A stretch of 64,000 nucleotides of DNA from assembly GCA_964444365.1 (NCBI GenBank), contig CAYUHJ010000006.1, forward strand, positions 1 to 64,000, in the 5' to 3' direction. The translations under genes and the position numbers were made by a program. The notes under the pieces were generated by a model. The model saw only the letters and a list, made by a program, of their open reading frames with translations. It searched no databases and was not told the origin of the DNA. Positions 1 through 8,380 of this stretch are shown here, piece by piece. Each line of letters starts with the position of its first letter. Position 1 is the stretch's first letter. The stretch comes from CAYUHJ01 sp964444365 (lineage in GTDB: Bacteria > Planctomycetota > Planctomycetia > Gemmatales > Gemmataceae).

Positions 1-2
1 GC

Positions 3-794
3 GATGTCGTGTTCCACGTCGCGGCGAAGGCCGGGGTGTGGGGCCGGGATGCGGACTACTTTTCGGCCAACGTCACCGGCACGGAGAACGTGATTGCCGC
101 GTGTCGGAAGCACGGGGTGCCGCGGCTCGTCCACACCAGCACGCCGAGCGTCGTCCACGCCGGGGGCGACATCGCCGGGGCGGACGAGTCGCTGCCCTAC
201 CCGCCGCACTTCCCCGCGCCGTACCCGGAAACGAAGGCCATCGCGGAACGCGCGGTCCTGGCCGCGAACGGGCCGGGCCTCGCCACCGTCGCGCTGCGGC
301 CGCACCTCGTCTGGGGTCCGGGCGACCCGCATCTCATTCCCCGGATCATCGCCCGCGGCAAGGCGGGAAAGCTCCGACGCATCGGGAATCGACCCGTGAC
401 GGTGGACGTGACCTACGTCGACAACGCCGCCGACGCGCACCTTCTGGCGGCGGACAAACTCGCCCCCGGTTCGCCCGTCGCGGGGCAGGCGTACTTCCTA
501 TCCAACGGCGAGCCCGTCGAACTGTGGGAGTTCATCAACAAGATTCTTGCCCTCGCCGGGGTGCCGCCGGTGACGAAGTCCGTCAGCGTGTGGAAGGCGA
601 AGCTGGCGGGGCGGGTGCTCGAAACTGTGTACGGCCTGTTCCGCCTCGCGGGGGAGCCGCCGATGACGCGGTTCGTGGCCGACCAGCTCTCGACTTCGCA
701 CTGGTACGACATCTCCGCGGCGAGGCAGGACCTGGGGTACGAGCCGCGGGTGAGCATCGAGGACGGGTTGAAGCGGCTGGCGGGAAGCCTGTGA
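3..794 (+). CDS. NAD-dependent epimerase/3-beta-HSD-like SDR (5' end cut by window)
   Basis: This is an extended short-chain dehydrogenase of the NAD-dependent epimerase / 3-beta-hydroxysteroid dehydrogenase type. The frame is open to the left edge, so about 60-70 N-terminal residues with the GxxGxxG nucleotide loop lie outside the window; the first visible residues, DVVFHVAAKAGVWG, belong to the end of the Rossmann half. The catalytic Ser region (HTSTPSVVHAG) and a YxxxK motif (YPETK) are present. The C-terminal part has DPHLIPRIIARGKAG and VDVTYVDNAADAHLLAA, typical of this subfamily. The substrate (sugar nucleotide, sterol-like or other) cannot be told. A palindromic repeat follows the stop codon directly. 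Confidence 0.85.
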   Translation, partial: DVVFHVAAKAGVWGRDADYFSANVTGTENVIAACRKHGVPRLVHTSTPSVVHAGGDIAGADESLPYPPHFPAPYPETKAIAERAVLAANGPGLATVALRPHLVWGPGDPHLIPRIIARGKAGKLRRIGNRPVTVDVTYVDNAADAHLLAADKLAPGSPVAGQAYFLSNGEPVELWEFINKILALAGVPPVTKSVSVWKAKLAGRVLETVYGLFRLAGEPPMTRFVADQLSTSHWYDISAARQDLGYEPRVSIEDGLKRLAGSL

Positions 795-814
795 GGCGTC
801 CGCCGCGGGCCTAC

Positions 815-922
815 GAGAGCCGCGACCGCAAGGGAGCGGCCGCCCGAACGGCGAAGTTTCTTCCCCCGAACCTGTTGCGGCTCCACCGGTGACGCGGCCG
901 CTCCCTTGCGGTCGCGGCTCTC
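815..922. repeat. Family A dispersed palindrome, copy 1
   Basis: The arms at 815-843 and 894-922 are exact inverted repeats that begin GAGAGCCGCGACCGC and end with a NotI-like GCGGCCGC core. The spacer is about 50 bp and resembles the spacer of the copy at 4700-4890. It lies between two same-strand genes. Similar copies occur at 4700, 31060, 44487 and 59800. It can fold into a long hairpin, but no T-tract follows. Confidence 0.9.
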
Positions 923-1047
923 GGTTCGCCGGGATCGACGGGTGAACGATTCCGGTCCAAATTGACTCGCCAAGAATCAGGGAATGAGCTAAATAACAGG
1001 GGCGCGACCGTCGAAGTTCTTCCCGTACCGTCCTTGCGGGGCCTGCC

Positions 1048-1356
1048 ATGACGCGGATGAGCCGAGAGTTTAGCCTCGTCCTGCTCGGGGCGGGCATCCT
1101 GTCCGCGGGGTACTTCGCCGCCCCGTCCAACGCGGAAGACCTGGAGAACAAGGCCGAGGACCAGGCCGCGGCCCAGGTCGGGCACGACACGCGCTCCAGC
1201 ACCTACCACCGGCACGGCCACGGCGGGATGTTCCTGTTCATCCACAGCCCCGGCTACGCGGGCGGCGGCTACGCCGCGGGCCGGTCCCCCGCCATGCCCG
1301 GCGTCTCCCGCGGCGGCTTCGGCGGCGTCGGCCACTCCGCCAGCGCGTCGAGCTGA
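1048..1356 (+). CDS. Small exported Gly/Ser/His-rich protein
   Basis: The product is 102 residues. The N-terminus has a hydrophobic stretch (FSLVLLGAGILSAGYFA) ending near PSNAED, consistent with a Sec signal peptide cut around residue 27. The mature part has a His-rich patch (TYHRHGHGG), the hydrophobic run MFLFIHSPGY and a Gly/Ser-rich tail ending GHSASASS. No enzyme motif is visible. Small secreted proteins with such GFGG..GHSAS tails are common in Gemmata-like genomes as far as I recall; function is unknown. ATG 1048 is chosen; an ATG two codons later is also possible. Confidence 0.6.
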   Translation: MTRMSREFSLVLLGAGILSAGYFAAPSNAEDLENKAEDQAAAQVGHDTRSSTYHRHGHGGMFLFIHSPGYAGGGYAAGRSPAMPGVSRGGFGGVGHSASASS

Positions 1357-1359
1357 GTT

Positions 1360-2097
1360 GTGCAGGGTCGCAAGCAGATCCGCGGCGTCACTCTCGCTGG
1401 GTTCGCCGGACGTGTTGTCAAGTCTCGTGGCATTCGGTTCGTTGCCGCCCGATTTGATTTTGACCCCGATTCTGAAGGCGAGCCGACCTACCCACTTTCG
1501 GATTCCATTGGGAAGACTCGAGGAATCGGTGTCGAAGTCTCGTCTTTCGGCAACGATTACGCGACCGAGTTTTGGTGTCTCTCGCGGATTACAGAGGAAT
1601 TCGGAGTCATTCCGCCGAGTGGAATCGTCTTGCTGACCGATTCCCCACTGAACCTTGGTTTCGTAGCTGGTTGGCAATCACGTAAATCTGGCCGACGAAA
1701 GCTGTTCCCATTTATTTGTCTCGGAGACTATCAAGGCCCATCGCTTGTGTTCCGTAAGTCCGACCGGCAGAGTTGTTGTGCTGCAGCCATTGCGAGTGCG
1801 TTCTGGGCAATCCTTATTCGCGATCCCCGGCAACTTGCCCCGCTTGACTTCCTCTGGTACGAGGAGTGCGAAGGCAGTTGGGCGTCGGTTAGCACGTTCG
1901 ATGGCCAAGTTGTCGTTTCGGATACACACGACGATGAACCCGACGCCCCCATCGGACGCACAGACACACACCTTGTAAAAATCTGGCATCCCGACGGATT
2001 GCCGTGTCTGGAATGCGAAGGCACCGGCGAAGAATCTTTCTGCCCAGCCGGTGAGGTTTGCGAGTTCTGCGACGGAACCGGGCACGTCAACTGGTGA
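1360..2097 (+). CDS. Hypothetical protein with C-terminal DnaJ-type zinc-binding repeats
   Basis: The product is 245 residues from a GTG start four bases after the previous stop. No other Met occurs, so the start is uncertain. The only recognisable part is the C-terminus, where CLECEGTG and CEFCDGTG form two CxxCxGxG units 13 residues apart, as in the DnaJ zinc-finger domain and small chaperone-like proteins. The region is clearly poorer in G/C than its neighbours, which suggests transfer or weak codon selection. The stop is five bases before the next gene, so they may be co-transcribed. A 135-residue minus-strand frame at 1678-2085 was judged a shadow because only this strand gives the zinc motifs. 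Confidence 0.6.
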   Translation: MQGRKQIRGVTLAGFAGRVVKSRGIRFVAARFDFDPDSEGEPTYPLSDSIGKTRGIGVEVSSFGNDYATEFWCLSRITEEFGVIPPSGIVLLTDSPLNLGFVAGWQSRKSGRRKLFPFICLGDYQGPSLVFRKSDRQSCCAAAIASAFWAILIRDPRQLAPLDFLWYEECEGSWASVSTFDGQVVVSDTHDDEPDAPIGRTDTHLVKIWHPDGLPCLECEGTGEESFCPAGEVCEFCDGTGHVNW

Positions 2098-2102
2098 AAC
2101 TA

Positions 2103-3233
2103 ATGCGTCGGCTTTCGATCGATCCCCGACCGGACTGGCAGAAGAAGGTCGAGAAATACGGCCTGCTCTACCACACCCTTCGCGGCGAGCCGTACTGGGA
2201 CGAGACCGCCTGCTACGAGTTCTCCAAGTTCGAAATCGACACGCTCGAACGCGCGACCTACGCCCTGCACGAAATGTGCATGGAGCTCGTCCAGCACGTC
2301 ATCGACAACCGGCTGTACGGGCTGTTCCTCATCCCGCCGGAGTTTGAACCGCTCATCGTCGATTCCTGGGAGGCGGACGAGCCGTTCGTTTACGGCCGAT
2401 TCGACCTCGCGTTCAACGGCGTCGACCCGCCGAAGTTGCTGGAGTACAACGCGGACACCCCCACCGGGCTCGTCGAGGCGGGCGTCGCGCAGTGGTTCTG
2501 GCTCAAGGACGTGGACGACCGCGCGGACCAGTTCAACGCCATCCACGACCGGCTCATCGAGGCGTGGCAGGCGGTCCTCGCCGTGGACGGGGCCCCCATC
2601 CACTTCGCCGCCATGCGCGGGCTCGAAGAGGACTACATCACCGTCGAGTACCTGCGCGACACGGCCATCCAGGCGGGGGCGCAGACGAACTATCTGGACA
2701 TCGAAGAGATCGGCTGGAACGAGCACCGCCGGCGGTTCGTCGATCAGAAGGGCGGCACCATTGGTCGGATCTTCAAGCTGTACCCGTGGGAGTGGCTGAT
2801 CCGCGACGCCTTCGGCAAGAACATCCTGGCGGCCCGCGAAACCCGCTGGCTCGAACCGCCGTGGAAGATGATCCTCAGCAGCAAGTCGATCCTCCCGCTG
2901 CTGTGGGAACTCAACCCGGACAGCCCGTTCCTGCTCCCGGCGTCGTTCGACGAAATGGACGGGGACCACGTCCGCAAGCCGGTCCACGCCCGGGAGGGGG
3001 CGAACATCACCGTCGTCCGCAACGGCAAGGTCGAGATTCAGACCGAAGGCCCGTACGACGCCCGCTCCGCGGTGTATCAAGCCATTGCGCCGATGAAGTC
3101 GTTCGACGGCCGTTACCCCGTCATCGGCAGCTGGGTCATCAACGGCTGGGCGGCCGGCATCGGGATTCGCGAAGACGATTCGCTGGTGACGCAGAATACG
3201 AGCCGGTTCGTGCCGCACCGGATGTCGGACTGA
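2103..3233 (+). CDS. Glutathionylspermidine-synthase-like ATP-grasp ligase (YgiC/YjfC type)
   Basis: The 376-residue product matches in length and start (MRRLSIDPRPDWQKK) the YgiC/YjfC group of the glutathionylspermidine synthase C-terminal family, about 386 residues in E. coli. Family hallmarks visible are the early WDETACYEF, RFDLAFNG followed by LLEYNADTPTGLVEA in the substrate/ATP region, EWLIRDAFGKN, and the C-terminal VIGSWVINGWAAGIGIREDD. These proteins have an ATP-grasp fold that makes a C-N bond; unlike GspS they lack the amidase domain and the real substrate is not established. The in-frame extension up to 2058 overlaps the upstream gene and lacks family similarity, so ATG 2103 is preferred. 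Confidence 0.85.
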   Translation: MRRLSIDPRPDWQKKVEKYGLLYHTLRGEPYWDETACYEFSKFEIDTLERATYALHEMCMELVQHVIDNRLYGLFLIPPEFEPLIVDSWEADEPFVYGRFDLAFNGVDPPKLLEYNADTPTGLVEAGVAQWFWLKDVDDRADQFNAIHDRLIEAWQAVLAVDGAPIHFAAMRGLEEDYITVEYLRDTAIQAGAQTNYLDIEEIGWNEHRRRFVDQKGGTIGRIFKLYPWEWLIRDAFGKNILAARETRWLEPPWKMILSSKSILPLLWELNPDSPFLLPASFDEMDGDHVRKPVHAREGANITVVRNGKVEIQTEGPYDARSAVYQAIAPMKSFDGRYPVIGSWVINGWAAGIGIREDDSLVTQNTSRFVPHRMSD

Positions 3234-3241
3234 GACGGTTC

Positions 3242-3304
3242 GCCGCGACGCGCAGCGGAGCGCGGGGAGAGCATCAGCCGTCGCGCTCCGCTGCGCGTCG
3301 CGGC
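3242..3304. repeat. Family B palindrome
   Basis: Perfect 23-bp arms at 3242-3264 and 3282-3304 (GCCGCGACGCGCAGCGGAGCG core) surround a 17-bp spacer. It fills most of the gap between two plus-strand genes. A single arm of the same sequence is at 36876-36896. No T-run follows. Confidence 0.9.
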
Positions 3305-3319
3305 TACACGGGTCGTGCG

Positions 3320-4672
3320 ATGCAACTGAAGTGCCTGTTCGCGGAACTCGACGACGCGACCCGCGACTACGTCATCGGCGTCGCGAAGGCCCGCGGCCGG
3401 GGGGCTCCGGGGGTGTTCTTCTCCCAGAGTAGCTGGTCGCCGGTCGTCGCGATCCTGGCGGGGGGACTCCTCGGCCCGGTGCTGTTCTGCTGCGGCATGG
3501 GGTCCGGGAAGCCGGCGTGGGCGATCGCGGCGATGCAGACCGCGGGCGTCCTGCTCGGCGGGTGGCTCGTGCTGTTCGCGTTCCGCCGGTGGTTCGCCGG
3601 CGTCAGCGACACCTATCCCGGCAAGTTCCTGTACTTCGACCCGCTGCACGTCTACCAGTCCGAGGGGGAGGGCATTCAAATCACGTCCTTGAAGACCGTG
3701 CAGGCCGTGACCGCGGTCCCCGGCGACGGCGGGTTCAAGATGGCGTTCGACCTCGGCGACGACCGCGTCCTGTGGGTGCCGATGCCCAGCGCCGGGGCGG
3801 CCGCGATGGTCGAAGACTACTACGCGGCGATGGCGAACATCGAGAAGATGGAAAACTCGCCGTTCGCCCACAGCCCGGCGACGGTCGGGGCGGCGGCGGT
3901 GTACGCGGCCCGCGAGGGGGAACTGCCCCGCGACACGTCGGACTTGCGGCTCGAATCCGAGGCCATCGCCACCGAGCCGGAGAAGGCCCGGAAGGTGGGG
4001 ATGGGGTTCGGCCCGCTGGCGGTGCTCGGGGCCGGGGTCGTGCTGTTCGCCGGGTTCCTGCTGGCGAACGTGACGGTCGGGACCGCCCTGAGCGACGACA
4101 TGGCGTTCGACGCGGCGAAGTCGGACGGCGCGCCGGGGCTGCGGATCTACCTGCTCGACGAGTCCCACACCCGGCACCGCGAGGAGGCGAAGCAACTGAT
4201 CGCGGCGGCCTACGACGCGCCGATCCAGAAGCTTCAGGCCGTTCCGACCGGGACGCCGGAGGCGAAGGCCGCCCGGGCGGGGTTCGTCGGGATTCTGGAG
4301 TCGCTGCGGACGGCCGATCAACCGGCGGTGTCGTTGAACTTCCGGGTGAAGGTGGGCGCGATCGCCAACCCGGACGCCACGGCCCGGCAGCAGATCGCGG
4401 ACGGCCTCGCCCGCGGGGTGGACCCGAAGCTGATCCTGTTCCTCGTCCCGCCGGACGACAAGCCGGCGAACATCGAGATCGACTTCACGCCCGCGTCCGG
4501 GCCGCAGACGGTGGCGACGTACACGTTCCGGTTCCGCCCGACCCCCGACGGCCCGCCGGCGGTGACGCAGGTCGTGCCCGCGGGGGCGGTGCTGCTGGGC
4601 CAGCACCACGAGGCGATCTGCAACATCCTGGTCGGCGGGTTCACCCCCGCCCCGATGGTCGAGGACTTCTGA
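3320..4672 (+). CDS. Hypothetical multi-pass membrane protein
   Basis: The product is 450 residues from ATG 3320, which begins MQLKCLFAELDDATRDYV; the open frame continues far upstream but only as a shadow of the preceding gene. Two adjacent hydrophobic segments (about residues 40-60 and 68-88) and a third near residue 235 (PLAVLGAGVVLFAGFLLA) are membrane spans. Between them is a soluble part with several DLGDDRVLWVPM-like beta segments, perhaps a PH-like or bPH-type fold (a guess). The C-terminal half is soluble and extracytoplasmic if the last span is single. I do not recognise a family. It is monocistronic, bounded by palindromes on both sides. Confidence 0.7.
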   Translation: MQLKCLFAELDDATRDYVIGVAKARGRGAPGVFFSQSSWSPVVAILAGGLLGPVLFCCGMGSGKPAWAIAAMQTAGVLLGGWLVLFAFRRWFAGVSDTYPGKFLYFDPLHVYQSEGEGIQITSLKTVQAVTAVPGDGGFKMAFDLGDDRVLWVPMPSAGAAAMVEDYYAAMANIEKMENSPFAHSPATVGAAAVYAAREGELPRDTSDLRLESEAIATEPEKARKVGMGFGPLAVLGAGVVLFAGFLLANVTVGTALSDDMAFDAAKSDGAPGLRIYLLDESHTRHREEAKQLIAAAYDAPIQKLQAVPTGTPEAKAARAGFVGILESLRTADQPAVSLNFRVKVGAIANPDATARQQIADGLARGVDPKLILFLVPPDDKPANIEIDFTPASGPQTVATYTFRFRPTPDGPPAVTQVVPAGAVLLGQHHEAICNILVGGFTPAPMVEDF

Positions 4673-4699
4673 CCCGGCCGGGTGCAGTCGCGGGGGAAA

Positions 4700-4890
4700 A
4701 GGAACCGTCCAGTGAAGACTTCGTGTTGTGGCGATCCGACCGAGAGCCGCGACCGCCAGGGAGCGGCCGGCCCAACGGTGAAATCTCTCCCCTCAACCGA
4801 TGAGACGACCCCCGCAAAATGAAGCGTTTCGACTCAGGCAGCGGCCGCTCCCTGGCGGTCGCGGCTCTCGTGGGTGTTGACGGTTCGACA
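4700..4890. repeat. Family A dispersed palindrome, copy 2 (long form)
   Basis: The arms are at 4742-4769 and 4842-4870. The sequence of the whole 4700-4890 block, including both flanks outside the arms, is matched by the reverse complement of 31060-31240 with scattered substitutions. It lies between two convergent genes. Confidence 0.9.
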
Positions 4891-4917
4891 CGGCGTTGCT
4901 GAGGGACGCCTCCAAAC

Positions 4918-5085
4918 CTACTTCACCGGGAAGTACGTCGCCGTCACCCACAGCAGCACCCCGAGCAGCGCCGCGCCGAGGAGCAGGCTCCCGGCGACGA
5001 GTTGCATCTCCACGGGCAACAGCGGCTCCGCCTCGACCCTGGACAGGGCGTCCGCGGTTTCCTCGTCCGTCGGCTTCGCGTCCAT
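4918..5085 (-). CDS. Small single-span membrane protein next to exporter
   Basis: The product is 55 residues: an acidic N-terminal part (MDAKPTDEETADALSRVEAE) followed by one membrane span (LVAGSLLLGAALLGVLLWVTA) and a very short tail. The ATG at 5085 lies two bases after the stop codon of the upstream exporter gene, so translation is probably coupled. The arrangement suggests a small accessory subunit or a partner of the carrier, but no family is recognised. Confidence 0.6.
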   Translation of the reverse strand: MDAKPTDEETADALSRVEAEPLLPVEMQLVAGSLLLGAALLGVLLWVTATYFPVK

Positions 5086-5087
5086 GG

Positions 5088-6512
5088 TTACCCCTTCCCG
5101 GACACCGGGCCGACCCCGTGGAAGAACAGCCACGAGATGCCCAGCCCGACCCAGATCACGAACCCGCACAGGCACACGACGTACACCAGCGCCAGCCGGC
5201 CGAGCCCCTCGGCCCACAGCCGGCGGAAGTTCGCGGCGAGGCCGATCGAGAAGAACGTCAGCACGAAGAACAGCCGGCGGAACACGTCCGCCTGCTCGGC
5301 CCCGACCTTCATCGGCGCGACCGACGCCGGGCTCAGCAGGCCGATCGCGAAGCAGACGCCGAACGTCAGCACGTAGCCGAACACGAACTTCGGGAACCGC
5401 TCCCAGATGTCCCGCCAGGGGACCGTGACGTCCGGCTTGCGGTCAATCACCTTGGCCCAGATGACGGCGAGGATCACCGCCCACACGCCGATGAACAGGT
5501 CGATGAACACCTTCACCGTGGTCGTGGTCAGGACCATCGCCTCGCGGGCGGCTTCCCCCTCGGTGCCGGGGAAGAACAGCCCGGCGGTCAGCGACCCGGT
5601 CGAGATGGCGGCCCCGTCCGTCTTCACGGCCAGCCCCATCCACGCGGCGGCGACCATCGGCTCGTCCGCGAGCAGGTAGCGCGCGACCGGCGGCAGGATC
5701 AGCATCTCGACGACCGAGAACACGACGACCAGCGACGACACCATCACCGGCACGACCGGCCGCGCGCGGATCGCCGCCCCCGTGGTGATGGCCGCGGACA
5801 CGCCGCAGATCGAGATGCCGGACGCGAGCGGGGCCGCCCACTCCCGGCTGAACCCGAAGAACTTCCGGGCGACGAAGTAGACGACCGCCCAGTAGACGAG
5901 GTATGCCTCGACGATCGCCGCGAGGCCGCGGAACAGGATCGCCTGCGTCTTGCCGCTCTCGTCGGCCGCCTTCGCCCCGAGGCTCGCGCCGATGACGATG
6001 ATCGCCGCCTTGATGTACAGTTCCGACCGCCCGGCCTCCTTCAGCCACGCCGCGAACGCCGGCAGGAAGTTCGCGATCGCCAGCCCGCCGAGCAGGGCGA
6101 AGAGGTAGCCCGCCTCGTTGGTCAGCCCGAGGGACCACTCGACGCCCTTCGGCAACTTGTCCGGCGTGGCGGCAACGTGGGCGTAGTGCCCGCCGACCCA
6201 GCACGCGAACGCCAGGGCGAACAGCACGGCGAACCGCGGGGCGAACTTCGCCGGCGACGCCCCGATGAAGACCATCCCCGCGCTCAGAACCGCGAGCAGG
6301 AACGCGAACGTCGCGGCGACCGCCCCCGGCCCGGTGAGGGCCGCGTACCCCTTCGACGCGGGCGTGACGGCCTGGGCGGGGTCGGCCCAGACCTTGACGG
6401 CGGCCGCCCACCCGAGCAGGTCGTACCCCGCGATCCCCGGCAGGCTCAGGGCGAGGACGCCGAACCCGAGCAGGACGGCGAGCGTGTCTTCGGTGCGAAC
6501 CCAGGATTTCAT
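5088..6512 (-). CDS. Putative sulfate-exporter-family transporter (YeiH/PF03601 type)
   Basis: The product is 474 residues with about ten or more membrane spans. The segment ASGISICGVSAAITTGAAI matches the conserved SGTSICGASA block of the YeiH / Cons_hypoth698 family, annotated as putative sulfate exporters; IVIGASLGAKAA and the closing FFSIGLAANFR are also family-like. The substrate is not proven for most members. It is longer than the usual 330-380 residues, mainly through an extended N-terminal region. ATG 6512 starts MKSWVRTEDTLAVLLG, directly before the first span; the open frame further upstream is a shadow. It is followed with near-overlap by the 55-residue membrane protein. Confidence 0.8.
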   Translation of the reverse strand: MKSWVRTEDTLAVLLGFGVLALSLPGIAGYDLLGWAAAVKVWADPAQAVTPASKGYAALTGPGAVAATFAFLLAVLSAGMVFIGASPAKFAPRFAVLFALAFACWVGGHYAHVAATPDKLPKGVEWSLGLTNEAGYLFALLGGLAIANFLPAFAAWLKEAGRSELYIKAAIIVIGASLGAKAADESGKTQAILFRGLAAIVEAYLVYWAVVYFVARKFFGFSREWAAPLASGISICGVSAAITTGAAIRARPVVPVMVSSLVVVFSVVEMLILPPVARYLLADEPMVAAAWMGLAVKTDGAAISTGSLTAGLFFPGTEGEAAREAMVLTTTTVKVFIDLFIGVWAVILAVIWAKVIDRKPDVTVPWRDIWERFPKFVFGYVLTFGVCFAIGLLSPASVAPMKVGAEQADVFRRLFFVLTFFSIGLAANFRRLWAEGLGRLALVYVVCLCGFVIWVGLGISWLFFHGVGPVSGKG

Positions 6513-6845
6513 GGTGTGACGGTACCCCGTCCCGCCCGCGGCGGCAACCCGCGAACCGCGCCGGAAGGTCGACGGACTTGCCAAAGTCGGCCCGCCGGGG
6601 GCAGAAGGGGACGGGTCTCGATGGGCGATCTTTGGTCCCCTCTCCCCGTTGGGGAGAGGAGAGAACGAATCCGGCATCCACCCGATTCGGTATGCCTCCG
6701 GGCAACCGGGGAAAGAAGCGGCCGTCCGGGGAAGATCGGTTGAACCGGGCGGCCCGGCCGTGTCGATAAGCGTGGCAAGGAGCGTCGCGCGGCGGGAACG
6801 GATTCCCCCGTGCGCCACTCTCCCGCCAGTCCCCCAAGGTGGCAC
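6513..6845. other. Divergent intergenic region
   Basis: This gap separates the exporter (minus) from the repeat-containing exported protein (plus), so promoters for both should be here. A short inverted repeat of the CTCTCCCC/GGGGAGAG type lies at about 6638-6659. No clear sigma-70 boxes were recognised and no gene is supported. Confidence 0.5.
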
Positions 6846-8153
6846 ATGAACCGGGTTCTCGTTTGGGCCATCGTCGGCGCGACGGCGGCCGCCTCCACCG
6901 CCCCCGCCGGCGACCCCCAGGTCGTCCCGGTCGCCGGGTTCCGCAAAGTGGCCCCCGCGAACCCCGGCTGCCAGACCTGCCCGCCCGCGCCGCTCGTCAT
7001 CCCCCCGACGCCGGACCCGAAGGATCCGAAAGACCCGAAGGACCCCAAGGATCCGAACCCGAACCCGAACCCGAACCCGAATCCCAACCCGAACACCGAC
7101 CCGAACCCGACCAACCCGCAGCAGCGGGAAGGGGGCGGGCAGTCGGCCGCGTCGTTCAACGCCAGCATGTTCGGGGACTTCCCCGGCATCTCGTACACCC
7201 GGCTCGTCCAGGGCTTCCGCCCGGTGACGACGACGACCCAGGTCCCCGTGGTGACCGGGTTCACCGAGCGGGTGACGCTCGACGCGGCGGGGAACAAGGT
7301 CGTCACCCGCGTCCCGACCGTCACCTTCCAGCAGGTGACGACGACGACGAACCAGCTGGTCACCGAACGGGTCAACGGCGTGCTGGCCGGCCGGTACGCC
7401 GGCATCCGGATGGCCGAGAACGACAGCCCGCTGCCCCGGGACCGGGTGTACGCGGGGTACAACTACTTCGACGACCTGAACAAGGCCCTGAACCCCGGCC
7501 TGCCGCCGATCAGCCAGCAGCAGCAGACGCTCGGCTTCGAAAAGACGTTCGCCAACGGCCAGGGGTCGATCGGGATGCGGATCCCGTTCATCCAGGTGTA
7601 CGGGCTCATCGGCCAGGACGAGAACAACATCGGCGACCTGAGCATCGTCGGGAAGTACGCCTTCTACCTGGACCGCGAGACGAACGACTGCTTCTCCGGG
7701 GGCATGATCCTGACCGCCCCGACCGGCACGTCGGACGCGCAGCTCATCAACGGGCAACTGTCGCCGCACTCGACGCTGTTCCAGCCGTGGCTCGGCTACG
7801 TCCGGCACTTCAGCGAGGACTTCTACTCCCAGGGGTTCTCGTCGTGCGTGATCCCCACCGACGGCCGCGACCCGACCGCGCTGTTCAACAGCGTCGGGTT
7901 CGGGTACTGGGCCTACCGGGCGCGGGACGCGTTCCTGACCGGCATCGTGCCGATCACGGAGTTCCACGTCACGACCCCGCTGAGCAACCGCAACCCGGCG
8001 AACCCGATCTTCCTCCAGGACCAGTTGAACGTCACGGTCGGCTCGTACTTCGTGTTCGGGAAGGCGACGCTCGGCACCGGCGTGTGCGTCCCGACCGTCG
8101 GCCCGCGCCCGTGGAACATCGAGGCGATCGTCAACCTGAACTACGTGTGGTGA
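6846..8153 (+). CDS. Exported protein with DPK/NP repeat, probably outer-membrane barrel
   Basis: The product is 435 residues with a signal peptide (MNRVLVWAIVGATAAASTAPAGD). Residues about 56-88 are a low-complexity linker of DPK units followed by NP units. The rest is rich in Tyr, Asn, Thr and alternating hydrophobic strands (YAGYNYFDDLN, GSIGMRIPFIQVYG, LSIVGKYAFYLDRETN, AIVNLNYVW at the end), which is typical of a beta-barrel or outer-membrane-associated protein ending in an aromatic residue. In planctomycetes such proteins are often annotated as hypothetical. ATG 6846 gives the signal peptide; the upstream in-frame ATG does not. Confidence 0.7.
   Translation: MNRVLVWAIVGATAAASTAPAGDPQVVPVAGFRKVAPANPGCQTCPPAPLVIPPTPDPKDPKDPKDPKDPNPNPNPNPNPNPNTDPNPTNPQQREGGGQSAASFNASMFGDFPGISYTRLVQGFRPVTTTTQVPVVTGFTERVTLDAAGNKVVTRVPTVTFQQVTTTTNQLVTERVNGVLAGRYAGIRMAENDSPLPRDRVYAGYNYFDDLNKALNPGLPPISQQQQTLGFEKTFANGQGSIGMRIPFIQVYGLIGQDENNIGDLSIVGKYAFYLDRETNDCFSGGMILTAPTGTSDAQLINGQLSPHSTLFQPWLGYVRHFSEDFYSQGFSSCVIPTDGRDPTALFNSVGFGYWAYRARDAFLTGIVPITEFHVTTPLSNRNPANPIFLQDQLNVTVGSYFVFGKATLGTGVCVPTVGPRPWNIEAIVNLNYVW
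7012..7113 (+). repeat. In-gene DPK and NP hexanucleotide repeat
   Basis: About four copies of a 9-base unit (GAYCCGAAR) encode DPK, then about eight copies of the 6-base unit AACCCG encode NP. The repeats are close to exact in DNA and could vary in number by slippage without breaking the frame. They form a Pro-rich linker between signal peptide and the folded part. Confidence 0.8.
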
Positions 8154-8290
8154 TCGGGAACCCGCCCGACGAGAACAGCGGAGCCCGGCGGCGCGTCTGA
8201 CGACGTGCCGTCGGGCTCACGTGTTCCGGGTTCCGCGTCGCTCAGAAGCCGTCGGGTATCGACACCGTGCTGTCCGTCGGGACTTGTTGA

Positions 8291-8349
8291 CTTGTGGCAC
8301 CGGCCTCTGGCCGGTGGAGCCTGCACCGGCCAGAGGCCGGTGCCACAAG
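8291..8349. repeat. Family D palindrome, perfect 25-bp arms
   Basis: Arms 8291-8315 and 8325-8349 are exact inverted repeats (CTTGTGGCACCGGCC...) with a 9-base loop. It lies between two convergent genes and could act as a bidirectional transcription terminator, though no T-run is present. Confidence 0.9.
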
Positions 8350-8380
8350 CCAAAACACGATGTTCGAACTGGACAGTTGC

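Noticed and set aside
1678..2085. A 135-residue minus-strand frame
   Set aside because: It is antisense to the gene with the CxxCxGxG zinc motifs, has no recognisable features and no ribosome site.
4673..4890. Frames giving peptides such as SRDRKGAAA or REPRPPGSGRP in several intergenic regions
   Set aside because: These are translations of the family A repeat and recur only because the repeat does. No ribosome site or conserved start supports them.
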